DNA from: JALEFZ01 sp964564415
Lineage (GTDB): Bacteria; Bacteroidota; Bacteroidia; J057
Length of the DNA: 64,000 nt
Assembly: GCA_964564415.1 (NCBI GenBank)
Contig: CAZMAV010000020.1
Location: 1-64,000, forward strand
Direction: 5' to 3'
The notes below the pieces were generated by a model that saw only the letters and a program-made list of their open reading frames with translations, was not told where the DNA came from and searched no databases. Shown here one piece after another: positions 25,464 through 33,303 of this stretch (position 1 is its first letter; every line of letters starts with the position of its first letter). The translations under genes were made by a program, and so were the position numbers.

Positions 25464-27020
25464 CGAGGGCTGATGATTGTGGCGAAGGAGGTCGTTGACG
25501 GTTTTCACGGGGTTGAAGGTAATGATGGGCACCTCCACAAAGAGGGTGGTCCAGTCAGCCATGGCACCATTCCACAAACCTGGCAGTTCCTGTGCTTTCA
25601 GGTCCCTTCCTTCCTTTGACTTATATGCGATAAAGCCCGTCTTCTCATCTCGGTAATCCAGTAGGTTCCAGGGCTTACCCTGGCGGTCGCGGGTGGCACA
25701 GACCAGGTCCACGGGGTTGAAATGGGTAGCATTTTGCATAATCGAAAGCTGTTTGTCATTATTCTTATCGATCTGGGCACTTTCTACAATCTGCAGGGAG
25801 GTGGTCCCATCGCTGTTTTTCGCCCAAAAAGGTCCTCCCCCGGGTTCACCTTCGTTTTTAACCATGCCACAAACGCGGATGGGTCGCTCCAATTTTGCCT
25901 TTACATAGGACAGTTTTTCATCGTGGGACTGGCCGTAGAGCTTCTGAGGGGGCTGTACGCAGAGGACATTCTCTACAAAGGCCAGAGCTTCGTCTACCTC
26001 CTCGGCACCCGGATTGCCTTCCAGTCGCTCTTGAAAAGCAAATACCTGTTCCTGGGTTTCCAGGAGGATACCGGCCAGGGCTTTTTTGAAGGTAATGGTA
26101 TCGTCTTTGATGCGGTCCGGGACCACATTGTCTATATTTTTGATGAAAATAATATCTGCATCAATGTCGTTGAGGTTTTCGATCAAAGCTCCGTGGCCTC
26201 CGGGACGGAAGAGAATCTCCCCGCTGTTGAGGCGAAAAGGCTGGTTATCCATGTCTACCGCAATGGTATCAGTGGAGGGTTTCTGGATGGAATAGGAGAC
26301 CTGCAGTTCGACCTTGTACTTACTTTCATAGTCTGCCTTGACGCGGCTCATGAGCTCCTCAAACTTAGTTTTGTGCTCGGGAGAGACGGTAAAGTGGATA
26401 AAGGCCTTTCCTCCATGTACGGCGGCGTAGTTGGCGGCTTCGACCAGGTGCTCCTCGGCAGGGGTGCGATCCCCCTCAGGGTATTTGTGAAACTTGAGGA
26501 GTCCTTTGGGGAGCTGTCCGCAGCCCAGGCCCTCTTCTGTGAGCAGGGCTTCGAGGATAGCTTTAAGGTCTTTTTTGTCAAGGGCTTCTTTGATGCTCTG
26601 CCCTTGGAGTTGGGCGTCAAGGTCCTGGTAAAAGGCAAACTTTTCGATGTCCTCGAAGAAAGTCTTGACCAGTCCTCCCTCCTCTTGAACCTTCTCCCAG
26701 GCGGCTTCGCTTCCATCATACTCGCTCATACAGGCAAAGAGGGCCTTGAACATGCGGCTGGCTGCTCCGGAGGCAGGCACAAATTTCTCTATCTTGAGGT
26801 CTTTAAGGCGGTCTTCATACTGGCCTACCAGGCGACGGATTTCCGCTTCTTCCAGGCGGATGATCCCATCGTCCACCGTAGCGGCCTTTTGTATATCCAT
26901 GAAGGGGAAGCCCTCATGAAAATTTTTCACTTGTTGTTCGACCACTTCGAGGTCGCTGCCGCGGTCTCGGATTTGAGCCAGGTCTTGCTCATTAAACAGG
27001 GTACGAATGTCAATTGCCAT
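25458..27020 (-). CDS. DUF4301 family protein
   Basis: 520 residues beginning MAIDIRTLFNEQDLAQIRDR. The block KFVPASGAASRMFKALF and the later RLNSGEILFRPGGHGALIEN, NDIDADIIFIKNIDNVVPD and KRPIRVCGMVKNEGEPGGGP-like sequence (here LERPIRVCGMVKNEGEPGGG) are hallmarks of DUF4301 proteins, which are found mainly in Bacteroidota. The P-A-S-G-A-A-S-R segment and the GGHGALIENL block resemble nucleotidyltransferase-type sugar-phosphate enzymes, so a nucleotide-sugar role is a reasonable guess, not proven. No signal peptide. A single gene, divergent from the TIGR03032-like gene. Confidence 0.75.
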   Translation of the reverse strand: MAIDIRTLFNEQDLAQIRDRGSDLEVVEQQVKNFHEGFPFMDIQKAATVDDGIIRLEEAEIRRLVGQYEDRLKDLKIEKFVPASGAASRMFKALFACMSEYDGSEAAWEKVQEEGGLVKTFFEDIEKFAFYQDLDAQLQGQSIKEALDKKDLKAILEALLTEEGLGCGQLPKGLLKFHKYPEGDRTPAEEHLVEAANYAAVHGGKAFIHFTVSPEHKTKFEELMSRVKADYESKYKVELQVSYSIQKPSTDTIAVDMDNQPFRLNSGEILFRPGGHGALIENLNDIDADIIFIKNIDNVVPDRIKDDTITFKKALAGILLETQEQVFAFQERLEGNPGAEEVDEALAFVENVLCVQPPQKLYGQSHDEKLSYVKAKLERPIRVCGMVKNEGEPGGGPFWAKNSDGTTSLQIVESAQIDKNNDKQLSIMQNATHFNPVDLVCATRDRQGKPWNLLDYRDEKTGFIAYKSKEGRDLKAQELPGLWNGAMADWTTLFVEVPIITFNPVKTVNDLLRHNHQPSA

Positions 27021-27310
27021 AAAAGTGTGTCAGTTTCACATTAATCAAATGGGCGAGCAGGAAAGAACACGGTGCTTCAAGTATATAACTTTTCCATCTC
27101 AATGAAAGGAATTCGGTTTCAGACGGTCAAGATCAGGAGGAAAACGGTAAAATATTTCGAAGGAGAAATTACAAAAGTTTTGATAAGTGAAGCAACTACC
27201 TCTCTTGGATTCTATTTTCTTCCTCACCCAGAAAATGCCCTGGGGAATCATATTTCTACAAAATAATCGTACCTTTCTTAGGAATTCATTCGCCTTAGCA
27301 TTTTTCCTCC

Positions 27311-28399
27311 ATGGAAATCAAGTATTCTTCCCACTTTCCGGAGATCCTTTCTCAGTTAGGTATTACCCTGGCTGTGAGTACCTATCAAAGTGGGAGCGTG
27401 GTCCTCATCAGTTCAATTGATGGCCAGCATCTGATTCAATTCGCCAAAAAACTCAAGCGTCCCATGGGCATTGCCGTAGGCCCGGATCACAGGATGGCGA
27501 TTGCCTGTAAGGAAACTACAGAGGTCTTCGGTACCCATAAAAAGCTGGCCCTCACCTACAAAAAATCTCCCCGTACCTACGATGGTATGTATTTTCCCAG
27601 GGCGACCTACTACACAGGGCTGCTCGACCTTCACGATATGGAATGGGAGGGAGACCGCCTTATTGGGGTCAATACTGCATTTTCCTGCCTGGTAGAAGTC
27701 AATTCCGAATCCAGTTTTACCCCTGTCTGGACTCCTTCTTTTATATCCGATTATGTACCTGAAGATCGTTGCCACCTCAACGGACTGGCCATCGATCAAG
27801 AAGAGGGCTATCATTACGTAAGCATGATGGGCATGTCAGACGAAAAAGGAGGGTGGAGAAAAAACAGGCTGGAAGGAGGACTGATTATGAGGACCGAGGA
27901 CGAAAAGGTCCTGGTCGATGCTTTGCCTATGCCTCACTCTCCTCGCCTGATAGACGGGAAACTATTTTTTCTCCTATCTGCCAGTGGTGATATTTATACC
28001 TATGATTTCGACAAAGAAAGGGCGGGCTACTTTGCCTCCGTAGAGGGCTTTGTAAGGGGAATGAGCCATCACGGAGATTTTCTTTTTGTAGGTTTTTCGG
28101 CCATGAGGGAGGGCAGTGAAGGATTTAGGGAACTCCCTATCGCTCGAAAGGCCCCCCATGCCGGTGTCAGCATTTTTCAATTGAGTACAGGAAAAAAAGT
28201 AGCAGAATTATATTATCTTACTGTCATAAAAGAAATTTTCGATGTGGCAGTAATCCAGGATATGAAGAGGGGAGTCATCTTGGATAAGGGGGGAAAAGTT
28301 GCCCATAGGGCTGTTTACATTGACAATAATGTGTATTATTGGAAAAAAGAGAAAGAGGAAACCGAAGAGGATTCTGACAAAATCGAGCATCAAACCTGA
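27311..28399 (+). CDS. TIGR03032/DUF4915-like conserved protein
   Basis: 362 residues, no signal peptide. SQLGITLAVSTYQSGSVVLI, then LKRPMGIAVGPDHRMAIACK, RATYYTGLLDLHDMEWEGDR, FSCLVEVN and RCHLNGLAIDQ match a conserved family of propeller-like proteins of unknown function (TIGR03032). The regular G-x-W/H-D-x-x-x-x-x spacing suggests a six-bladed beta-propeller. The tail is charged (WKKEKEETEEDSDKIEHQ). Some members sit near tetratricopeptide or prolyl-hydroxylase-like genes; here the next gene is a small lipoprotein 23 nt downstream, so they may form one transcript. Confidence 0.65.
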   Translation: MEIKYSSHFPEILSQLGITLAVSTYQSGSVVLISSIDGQHLIQFAKKLKRPMGIAVGPDHRMAIACKETTEVFGTHKKLALTYKKSPRTYDGMYFPRATYYTGLLDLHDMEWEGDRLIGVNTAFSCLVEVNSESSFTPVWTPSFISDYVPEDRCHLNGLAIDQEEGYHYVSMMGMSDEKGGWRKNRLEGGLIMRTEDEKVLVDALPMPHSPRLIDGKLFFLLSASGDIYTYDFDKERAGYFASVEGFVRGMSHHGDFLFVGFSAMREGSEGFRELPIARKAPHAGVSIFQLSTGKKVAELYYLTVIKEIFDVAVIQDMKRGVILDKGGKVAHRAVYIDNNVYYWKKEKEETEEDSDKIEHQT

Positions 28400-28422
28400 T
28401 TATTAACATAAACATTTAAGCT

Positions 28423-28827
28423 ATGAAAATTGATTTTGACCAGCGTATGCTCCGCGTCATGGTCGTGGCCGTCTGCCTCAGTGTTTCCGGCTGTGTCCCC
28501 GACGGAGGACTTACCCCCCGCGTCCTGGAAGGAGAATGGATCCTTACCAGCCTCGACAATCAAAATGTAGCCCAGGCCAATTCTTGGTCTTTCGAGTTTG
28601 AGGAAGACGGAGACTTTCAGTGGACTTTCTTCTCCTATAACGAAACCTACAGTGGCGAATGGGAGTGGAACGACACCAAAGACGAAATTGAGATCGAGTA
28701 TACCGACAGCTTTGGAGACACCTACTCATTGGAATTCGAAGTTGAGGTCCTCGACAACATGAACCTGGAAGGTGAAATCATCTCCAATGGATACACCGTT
28801 GATGTAGAATTCGAAAGAGATGAGTAA
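28423..28827 (+). CDS. Lipoprotein with lipocalin-like domain
   Basis: 134 residues with a lipobox V-S-G-C at about residue 25 after a hydrophobic stretch. The rest is strongly acidic. LEGEWILTSLDNQNV, WSFEFEEDGDFQWTF, YSGEWEWNDTKDEIEI and MNLEGEIISNGY follow the alternating strand pattern of lipocalin-like domains (G-x-W near the start, then repeated strands ending L-E-G). Probably anchored to the outer or inner membrane facing the periplasm. Ligand unknown. It lies 23 nt after the preceding gene and has its own terminator at 28874. Confidence 0.65.
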   Translation: MKIDFDQRMLRVMVVAVCLSVSGCVPDGGLTPRVLEGEWILTSLDNQNVAQANSWSFEFEEDGDFQWTFFSYNETYSGEWEWNDTKDEIEIEYTDSFGDTYSLEFEVEVLDNMNLEGEIISNGYTVDVEFERDE

Positions 28828-28873
28828 AATTTAATTGCTCACTTCTGAAGAAAAGTTTCAGAAAATCTAATCA

Positions 28874-28905
28874 GGGAAGTCTTTTTAGGCTTCCTTTTTT
28901 ATTTT
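28874..28905 (+). terminator. Intrinsic terminator
   Basis: GGAAG and CTTCC arms around a T-rich loop, followed by a T run broken by one A (28895-28905). Placed 47 nt after the lipocalin-like lipoprotein gene. Confidence 0.7.
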
Positions 28906-28954
28906 TCCCAGCACATTTCAGTCCAGCTCCGTCTTAGAGGAAAAAGCAACCCAT

Positions 28955-29329
28955 ATGAAAAATATCACAATCATTTTCTCAACCTTCCTCATGATAGGCC
29001 TGAATGCCTGTATTCTATCAACAGACACTCCTAACGCTTGTACGGAAGAATTTCGGATGATAACCCTGGAAATCTCTGGCAACACCCTGGACCGAACCTA
29101 TACCCTACGAAATGGCGTCGACACGGCCGCTTTCACCCAAGGTCCTGAATTTGGAAATACCTACCTCGTGCTCGACGATTTTTACAGGTATAAGATCGAG
29201 GGAAGCCAGGAAGCCTTTCTCTTTCACGGCTACATTGGAGACTCCCTGGTGGTAGTGGAAGATTACATTATCTCTGCCAATGCCTGCCACATCAACAAGG
29301 AATTCGGAAAGGATAGCTTAGCTTTGTAG
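28955..29329 (+). CDS. Small lipoprotein, function unknown
   Basis: 124 residues. Signal MKNITIIFSTFLMIGLNAC ends in a lipobox (L-N-A-C). The mature part has two further Cys (NACTEEF and SANACHINKEF), which may form a disulfide, and beta-rich sequence (YLVLDDFYRYKIEG, GDSLVVVEDYII). No family is recognised. The last 12 nt overlap the 3' end of the convergent LysR gene, so the two messages overlap tail to tail. Confidence 0.6.
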   Translation: MKNITIIFSTFLMIGLNACILSTDTPNACTEEFRMITLEISGNTLDRTYTLRNGVDTAAFTQGPEFGNTYLVLDDFYRYKIEGSQEAFLFHGYIGDSLVVVEDYIISANACHINKEFGKDSLAL

Positions 29330-30226
29330 AGTCTCCTTTTCCCCCTTTTGTTCAATAGCCCTCATCAGGGTGTCAAACAGAAAGCCAAAGGTAAGTTCAA
29401 ATTCCTGCCTCCAGACCATGGTCAGTTCGGCTCGCTGGGAGATGTCCCGCAGCACAATGCTCTTGATGGCCGGAGACTGGTTAGAGAGAGAAGAAAGGGG
29501 CTCCAAAGAGATGCCCATCCCTGCCTCCACGAGACGGAAACTGCTGGTAGCAGAGTCCGTCTCGTGTTTTGTTTTTGGAAAAAAACCCGCATCCAGGCAG
29601 ATAGATTCAATCTGATTGACATAATTGCTGCCGTCGGAGCGGGAGGGAAAAATAAATTCTTCTTCTGCAAAAACTGAGAAATCCTTAAAATTTTCCTCAC
29701 TCACCGGATGGTCCAGAGGAAGAAGGAGGGCAAAGTAGTCCTTTTTCAATACTTTGCTTTTGAGTCCCGGAGGTACCAGGGGATGGGTCAGAAAACTAAG
29801 GTCCAGTTCTTTGTTGATCAAAGCCCGGTTTTGCTCGCGGTTGCTCATCTCCTTGAGAATGATTCGCAGTTGGGGAACCTGCTCACGGATATGACGGAGG
29901 ATTTCTGGCAAGACCGACTGCATGATGGAATGGGTAAAGCCAATTTTGAGTTCTCCCGACCGGCCTTCGTGAATTTCCTGGCTTCGCTTGCGAAGCTGCT
30001 CCCAGTGTCTCAGCAGGTCCTCTACCTCCTTAAAAAAGAAGCGCCCCGCAGGGGTAAGTTCGACCTTTCTTTTACTTCTTTTGAATAAAATGGCACCCGT
30101 TTCTTCCTCTAATTGCTTGATCTGACGGCTTAGGGCAGGCTGAACAATAGATATTTCTTCCGCTGCCAAGGTGAAATGAAGCTTTTGGGCCAAAACCAGG
30201 GCATTTGACAATATCTGAAAATTCAT
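29318..30226 (-). CDS. LysR-type transcriptional regulator
   Basis: 302 residues. The N-terminal winged helix-turn-helix is canonical: LHFTLAAEEISIVQPALSRQ, then IKQLEEETGAILFKRSKRKV and ELTPAGRFFFKEVEDLL. The effector-binding half starts GELKIGFTHSIMQSVLP. It is transcribed divergently from a PLP-dependent decarboxylase gene with 85 nt between the starts, the usual arrangement for a LysR regulator and its target. The effector is probably an amino acid or related metabolite, by inference from the neighbour. Confidence 0.9.
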   Translation of the reverse strand: MNFQILSNALVLAQKLHFTLAAEEISIVQPALSRQIKQLEEETGAILFKRSKRKVELTPAGRFFFKEVEDLLRHWEQLRKRSQEIHEGRSGELKIGFTHSIMQSVLPEILRHIREQVPQLRIILKEMSNREQNRALINKELDLSFLTHPLVPPGLKSKVLKKDYFALLLPLDHPVSEENFKDFSVFAEEEFIFPSRSDGSNYVNQIESICLDAGFFPKTKHETDSATSSFRLVEAGMGISLEPLSSLSNQSPAIKSIVLRDISQRAELTMVWRQEFELTFGFLFDTLMRAIEQKGEKETLQS

Positions 30227-30243
30227 GCTTTATTGTTATTAAA

Positions 30244-30291
30244 AGATAAAATTTAAGTATTTTTTTGTATTAATCATCATACTTATCTTTG
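30244..30291. promoter_or_regulatory. LysR-decarboxylase intergenic dyad and promoter box
   Basis: AAGTAT (30255-30260) faces ATACTT (30279-30284), and AGATAA (30244-30249) faces TTATCT (30283-30288). The right part also contains TATCTTTG (30284-30291), a perfect TAnnTTTG box for the decarboxylase gene. The overlap of dyad and -7 box fits control by the adjacent LysR protein. Confidence 0.45.
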
Positions 30292-30311
30292 TTAAAAACT
30301 TCTCATAAGCC

Positions 30312-31760
30312 ATGATGCAACATGCTGAGTCTCTGAGCAGCCTGGATCGGGCTTATCAGACAGAAGAATTTCGCCAAGTGGGCCATCAGCTCATAGATTT
30401 ACTGGCAGACCACCTTCAAAATCTGGAAAAGGGAGAAGGTAAGGCCATTCCTTTTCACCATCCTGAAGAAGAACTGGCTTTCTGGCAGGAAGACCTGAAA
30501 AATTCAGGAGAAAGTCCTCCTATTGACTTTTTCAAGCATCTCCTTCAGCACTCCATACAGCTTCATCATCCCCGAAACATGGGACATCAGGTGGCTGTGC
30601 CTGCTTTGATTTCTACCTTTGGAGGGCTTTTTTCGGACATGCTCAACAATGGGTCGGTTGTCTACGAAATGGGCATGGCCTCTACTGCCCTGGAAAAAAT
30701 AGTGGTTGGCTTTGCCGCCCGAGAACTGGGCTTTGGTGAAGCTGGGGGTGGATTTTTAACCTCAGGCGGAAGCCTAGCCAACCTGACCGCCATGCTCACC
30801 GCTCGCAAGGCCAAGGCCCCCTCTAATGTCTGGCAGGAAGGGCACGGGGAAAAACTGTCCATTATGGTTTCGGAAGAATCCCATTATTGCATAGATCGGG
30901 CTGCCCGGATCATGGGCCTGGGCCAGGGAGGCATCATCAAGGTTCCGGTTGACGATGCCTTTAAGATTCGCACAGACCTGTTGGAAGGCTATTACCAAAA
31001 GGCAAAGGAGGAAGGTTATAAGGTCATGGCCATCGTAGGTTGTGCCGCCTCCACCTCCACCGGTAGTTACGACGATTTGGAGGCTCTTGCCCTCTTTGCC
31101 CGGGAAAAAGACCTTTGGTTTCACGTAGATGGTGCCCACGGGGCCAGTGCTGCCTTCGCCCATGATTATCGCCACCTGGTAAGAGGAATAGAAAAAGCGG
31201 ACTCCGTCACCCTGGATTTTCACAAAATGCTCATGAGTCCCGCCCTCAGTACCGGGCTCATCTACAAAGAAGGCCGTGAGGCTTATCGCACCTTTCAGCA
31301 ACGGGCCCAGTACCTTTGGGAAGCTCAGCAAGGAGAAGAGTGGTACAATGCAGGAAAACGTACCTTCGAGTGCACCAAGTTTATGATTTCTTCTAAGATT
31401 TACTCAATCATGAGGACCTATGGCAAGGAGGTATTTGGCGCCAATGTCACCCACCTCTACGGAAAAGCCCGTGCATTTGCGGATATTGTAAGGAATAGGA
31501 CGGATTTTGAGCTGGCAATCTGGCCGGAATCGAATATTTTGACATATCGCTTTGTCGATGCTCCAGAAGATCAATGGAACAGCCTCAACGCTGCCATCAG
31601 AGCTGAAATGGTCCAACATGGAGATTTTTATCTGGTACAAACCCAACTCCGGGACAATACCTACCTCCGTTCTACCATCATGAACCCCCGCAGCAGTGAA
31701 AAAGATTTCAGCGAAATGCTCGATCGCCTGTCAGAACTGGCGAAGAAGAAGTTGTGCTAA
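30312..31760 (+). CDS. PLP-dependent group II amino acid decarboxylase
   Basis: 482 residues of fold-type I. HPRNMGHQVAVPALISTFGG and FLTSGGSLANLTAMLTARKA bind the cofactor phosphate. FHVDGAHGASAAFAHDYR holds the Asp and stacking region. TLDFHKMLMSPALSTGLIY holds Lys305, the Schiff-base lysine. The group includes diaminobutyrate, glutamate, aromatic amino acid and cysteine sulfinate decarboxylases; the sequence suggests a diaminobutyrate/aromatic-type member but the substrate is open. Divergent from the LysR regulator. A terminator follows at 31782. Confidence 0.85.
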   Translation: MMQHAESLSSLDRAYQTEEFRQVGHQLIDLLADHLQNLEKGEGKAIPFHHPEEELAFWQEDLKNSGESPPIDFFKHLLQHSIQLHHPRNMGHQVAVPALISTFGGLFSDMLNNGSVVYEMGMASTALEKIVVGFAARELGFGEAGGGFLTSGGSLANLTAMLTARKAKAPSNVWQEGHGEKLSIMVSEESHYCIDRAARIMGLGQGGIIKVPVDDAFKIRTDLLEGYYQKAKEEGYKVMAIVGCAASTSTGSYDDLEALALFAREKDLWFHVDGAHGASAAFAHDYRHLVRGIEKADSVTLDFHKMLMSPALSTGLIYKEGREAYRTFQQRAQYLWEAQQGEEWYNAGKRTFECTKFMISSKIYSIMRTYGKEVFGANVTHLYGKARAFADIVRNRTDFELAIWPESNILTYRFVDAPEDQWNSLNAAIRAEMVQHGDFYLVQTQLRDNTYLRSTIMNPRSSEKDFSEMLDRLSELAKKKLC

Positions 31761-31781
31761 ATATTTCTACTTACTACAAGA

Positions 31782-31813
31782 GGCTCACGGCTCTGTCCGT
31801 GAGCTATTTTTTT
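31782..31813 (+). terminator. Intrinsic terminator after decarboxylase
   Basis: GCTCACGG and CCGTGAGC arms, 6-nt loop, then a TATTTTTTT run. It also separates the decarboxylase from the convergent moaC gene. Confidence 0.85.
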
Positions 31814-31881
31814 GGACACACTTTTTCAAAAAAAGCAGGGAGGCTCCAGTTTTTTGGCTTGACTTGAGGGAAGAGGGCAGT

Positions 31882-32364
31882 TCAATCCTGGGCCTCATAC
31901 TCGCGCTTCCCCCCCTCTTTCTTGATCAGTCGGGTATCTTTGATCATCATCTCCTGTGAAAAGACCTTACACATATCGTAGATGGTAAGAGCAGCTATGC
32001 TGGCTCCGGTGAGGGCCTCCATCTCCACTCCTGTTTTTCCACTGACCTTTACCTGGCAGTCGATCTGCACCTCGGTTTCATTGCGGGGGAAGATGTCAAA
32101 ACTGATCCCATTGACGGAGAGGGGATGGCAGAGGGGAATCAACTCATGGGTCTTTTTTACGGCGAGGGTGCCGGCGATAATAGCAGTTTGGAAAACAGGT
32201 CCCTTGGGGGTCACGATCTCATCCCCAGTCAATTTTTCTATAATTTCTCGCCCCAAGACGATGATGCTTCGGGCACTGGCCATGCGACGGGTTTCTGCCT
32301 TGTGGCTGACATCGACCATGCCAGGATTGCCTTTTTTGTCAAGGTGTGAAAAGGAATCACTCAT
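31882..32364 (-). CDS. moaC: Cyclic pyranopterin monophosphate synthase MoaC
   Basis: About 160 residues of molybdenum cofactor biosynthesis enzyme C, which forms cPMP from the MoaA product. PGMVDVSHKAETRRMASA, then GPVFQTAIIAGTLAVKKTHE, LIPLCHPLSVNG and VSGKTGVEMEALTGASIAAL are the family blocks, including the conserved K-T-H and L-C-H-P. ATG at 32364 was chosen because it overlaps the murQ stop by 8 nt (ATGAGTGA); the longer frame to 32388 would extend further into murQ. No other moa gene is in the window. Confidence 0.93.
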   Translation of the reverse strand: MSDSFSHLDKKGNPGMVDVSHKAETRRMASARSIIVLGREIIEKLTGDEIVTPKGPVFQTAIIAGTLAVKKTHELIPLCHPLSVNGISFDIFPRNETEVQIDCQVKVSGKTGVEMEALTGASIAALTIYDMCKVFSQEMMIKDTRLIKKEGGKREYEAQD

Positions 32365-33178
32365 GATTTTCATTAGGTTCTGATTCAATGGCTGCTCTTA
32401 CACTGCCGTATCTCAGCAGCAATTCTTTGGCCTCTTTGTAGGGGATGTTCAACTCTTCCATAACCATTCGACTCCCCCGGTCAACCAGTTTGTTATTGGC
32501 CAACTGCATGTCCACCATTTTATTACCCTTTACCCTTCCAAGTTTGATCATAACAGAAGTGGATATCATATTGAGGATCAGTTTTTGGGCGGTTCCGGCC
32601 TTCATGCGGGTACTTCCGGTCACAAATTCCGGTCCTACTACAGCGACGATGGGATGATCGACCATTTGGCTGAGGGGAGCTTCCTCATTACAGGTGATGC
32701 CTGCGGTGCCAATCCCTGCTTTTTTGGCTTCTTCAATAGCCCCTAAGACGTAGGGAGTTGTTCCACTGGCTGTGATTCCAATGACAAAATCTCCATTATT
32801 TACCTTGTGAGATTGAAGGTCTTCCCAACCCATCTTAGGGCTGTCCTCGGCAAATTCTACGGCCTTCCTGATGGCGGGGTCTCCACCGGAAATCAAACCT
32901 ATCACCCAGCCGTGGGGCACACCAAAAGTAGGAGGACATTCTGAGGCGTCTACCACCCCCAACCTCCCTGAAGTGCCACTGCCCAGGTAAAACAATCGGC
33001 CTCCATCTTTCATTTTCAAGTGGATGGCTTCAACTGCTTTTTCGATTTGTGGCAAGATTCCTGCTAGTACCTGAGGGACCTTTTGGTCTTCCTGGTTGAT
33101 GTTTTGCAGCAATTGGAGGGTGGACATTTCTTCCAAATGGTCGTAGAGCGAGGGAGATTCGGTGGTTTTTCTGATCAT
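32357..33178 (-). CDS. murQ: N-acetylmuramic acid 6-phosphate etherase MurQ
   Basis: 273 residues. It cleaves the lactyl ether of MurNAc-6-P to give GlcNAc-6-P and lactate in cell-wall recycling. SIS-domain motifs: GGRLFYLGSGTSGRLGVVDA, SECPPTFGVP, GDFVIGITASGTTPYVLGA and GPEFVTGSTRMKAGTAQKLI. I set the start at 33178 (MIRKTTESPSLYDHLEEM); 34 further residues in frame upstream do not match the family. A minus-strand TAnnTTTG box (TATTTTTG, 33232-33225) lies about 50 nt upstream. It overlaps moaC by 8 nt, so the two are translated from one message despite unrelated pathways. Confidence 0.93.
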   Translation of the reverse strand: MIRKTTESPSLYDHLEEMSTLQLLQNINQEDQKVPQVLAGILPQIEKAVEAIHLKMKDGGRLFYLGSGTSGRLGVVDASECPPTFGVPHGWVIGLISGGDPAIRKAVEFAEDSPKMGWEDLQSHKVNNGDFVIGITASGTTPYVLGAIEEAKKAGIGTAGITCNEEAPLSQMVDHPIVAVVGPEFVTGSTRMKAGTAQKLILNMISTSVMIKLGRVKGNKMVDMQLANNKLVDRGSRMVMEELNIPYKEAKELLLRYGSVRAAIESEPNENHE

Positions 33179-33303
33179 GGATAACTTGTGAGGGGGAAAA
33201 ATACAGGAAACAACATCAATCTGCCAAAAATATTTGTCCCATTTTGCGTTATTAGAATAAGACAAATGGGTCTCATCCACGCTGAGTTTAAAATGGATTC
33301 ACA

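Noticed and set aside
25722..27044. Long open frame (440 codons) antisense to the DUF4301 gene
   Set aside because: It follows the codon pattern of the sense gene, and its translation shows no domain. A shadow of DUF4301.
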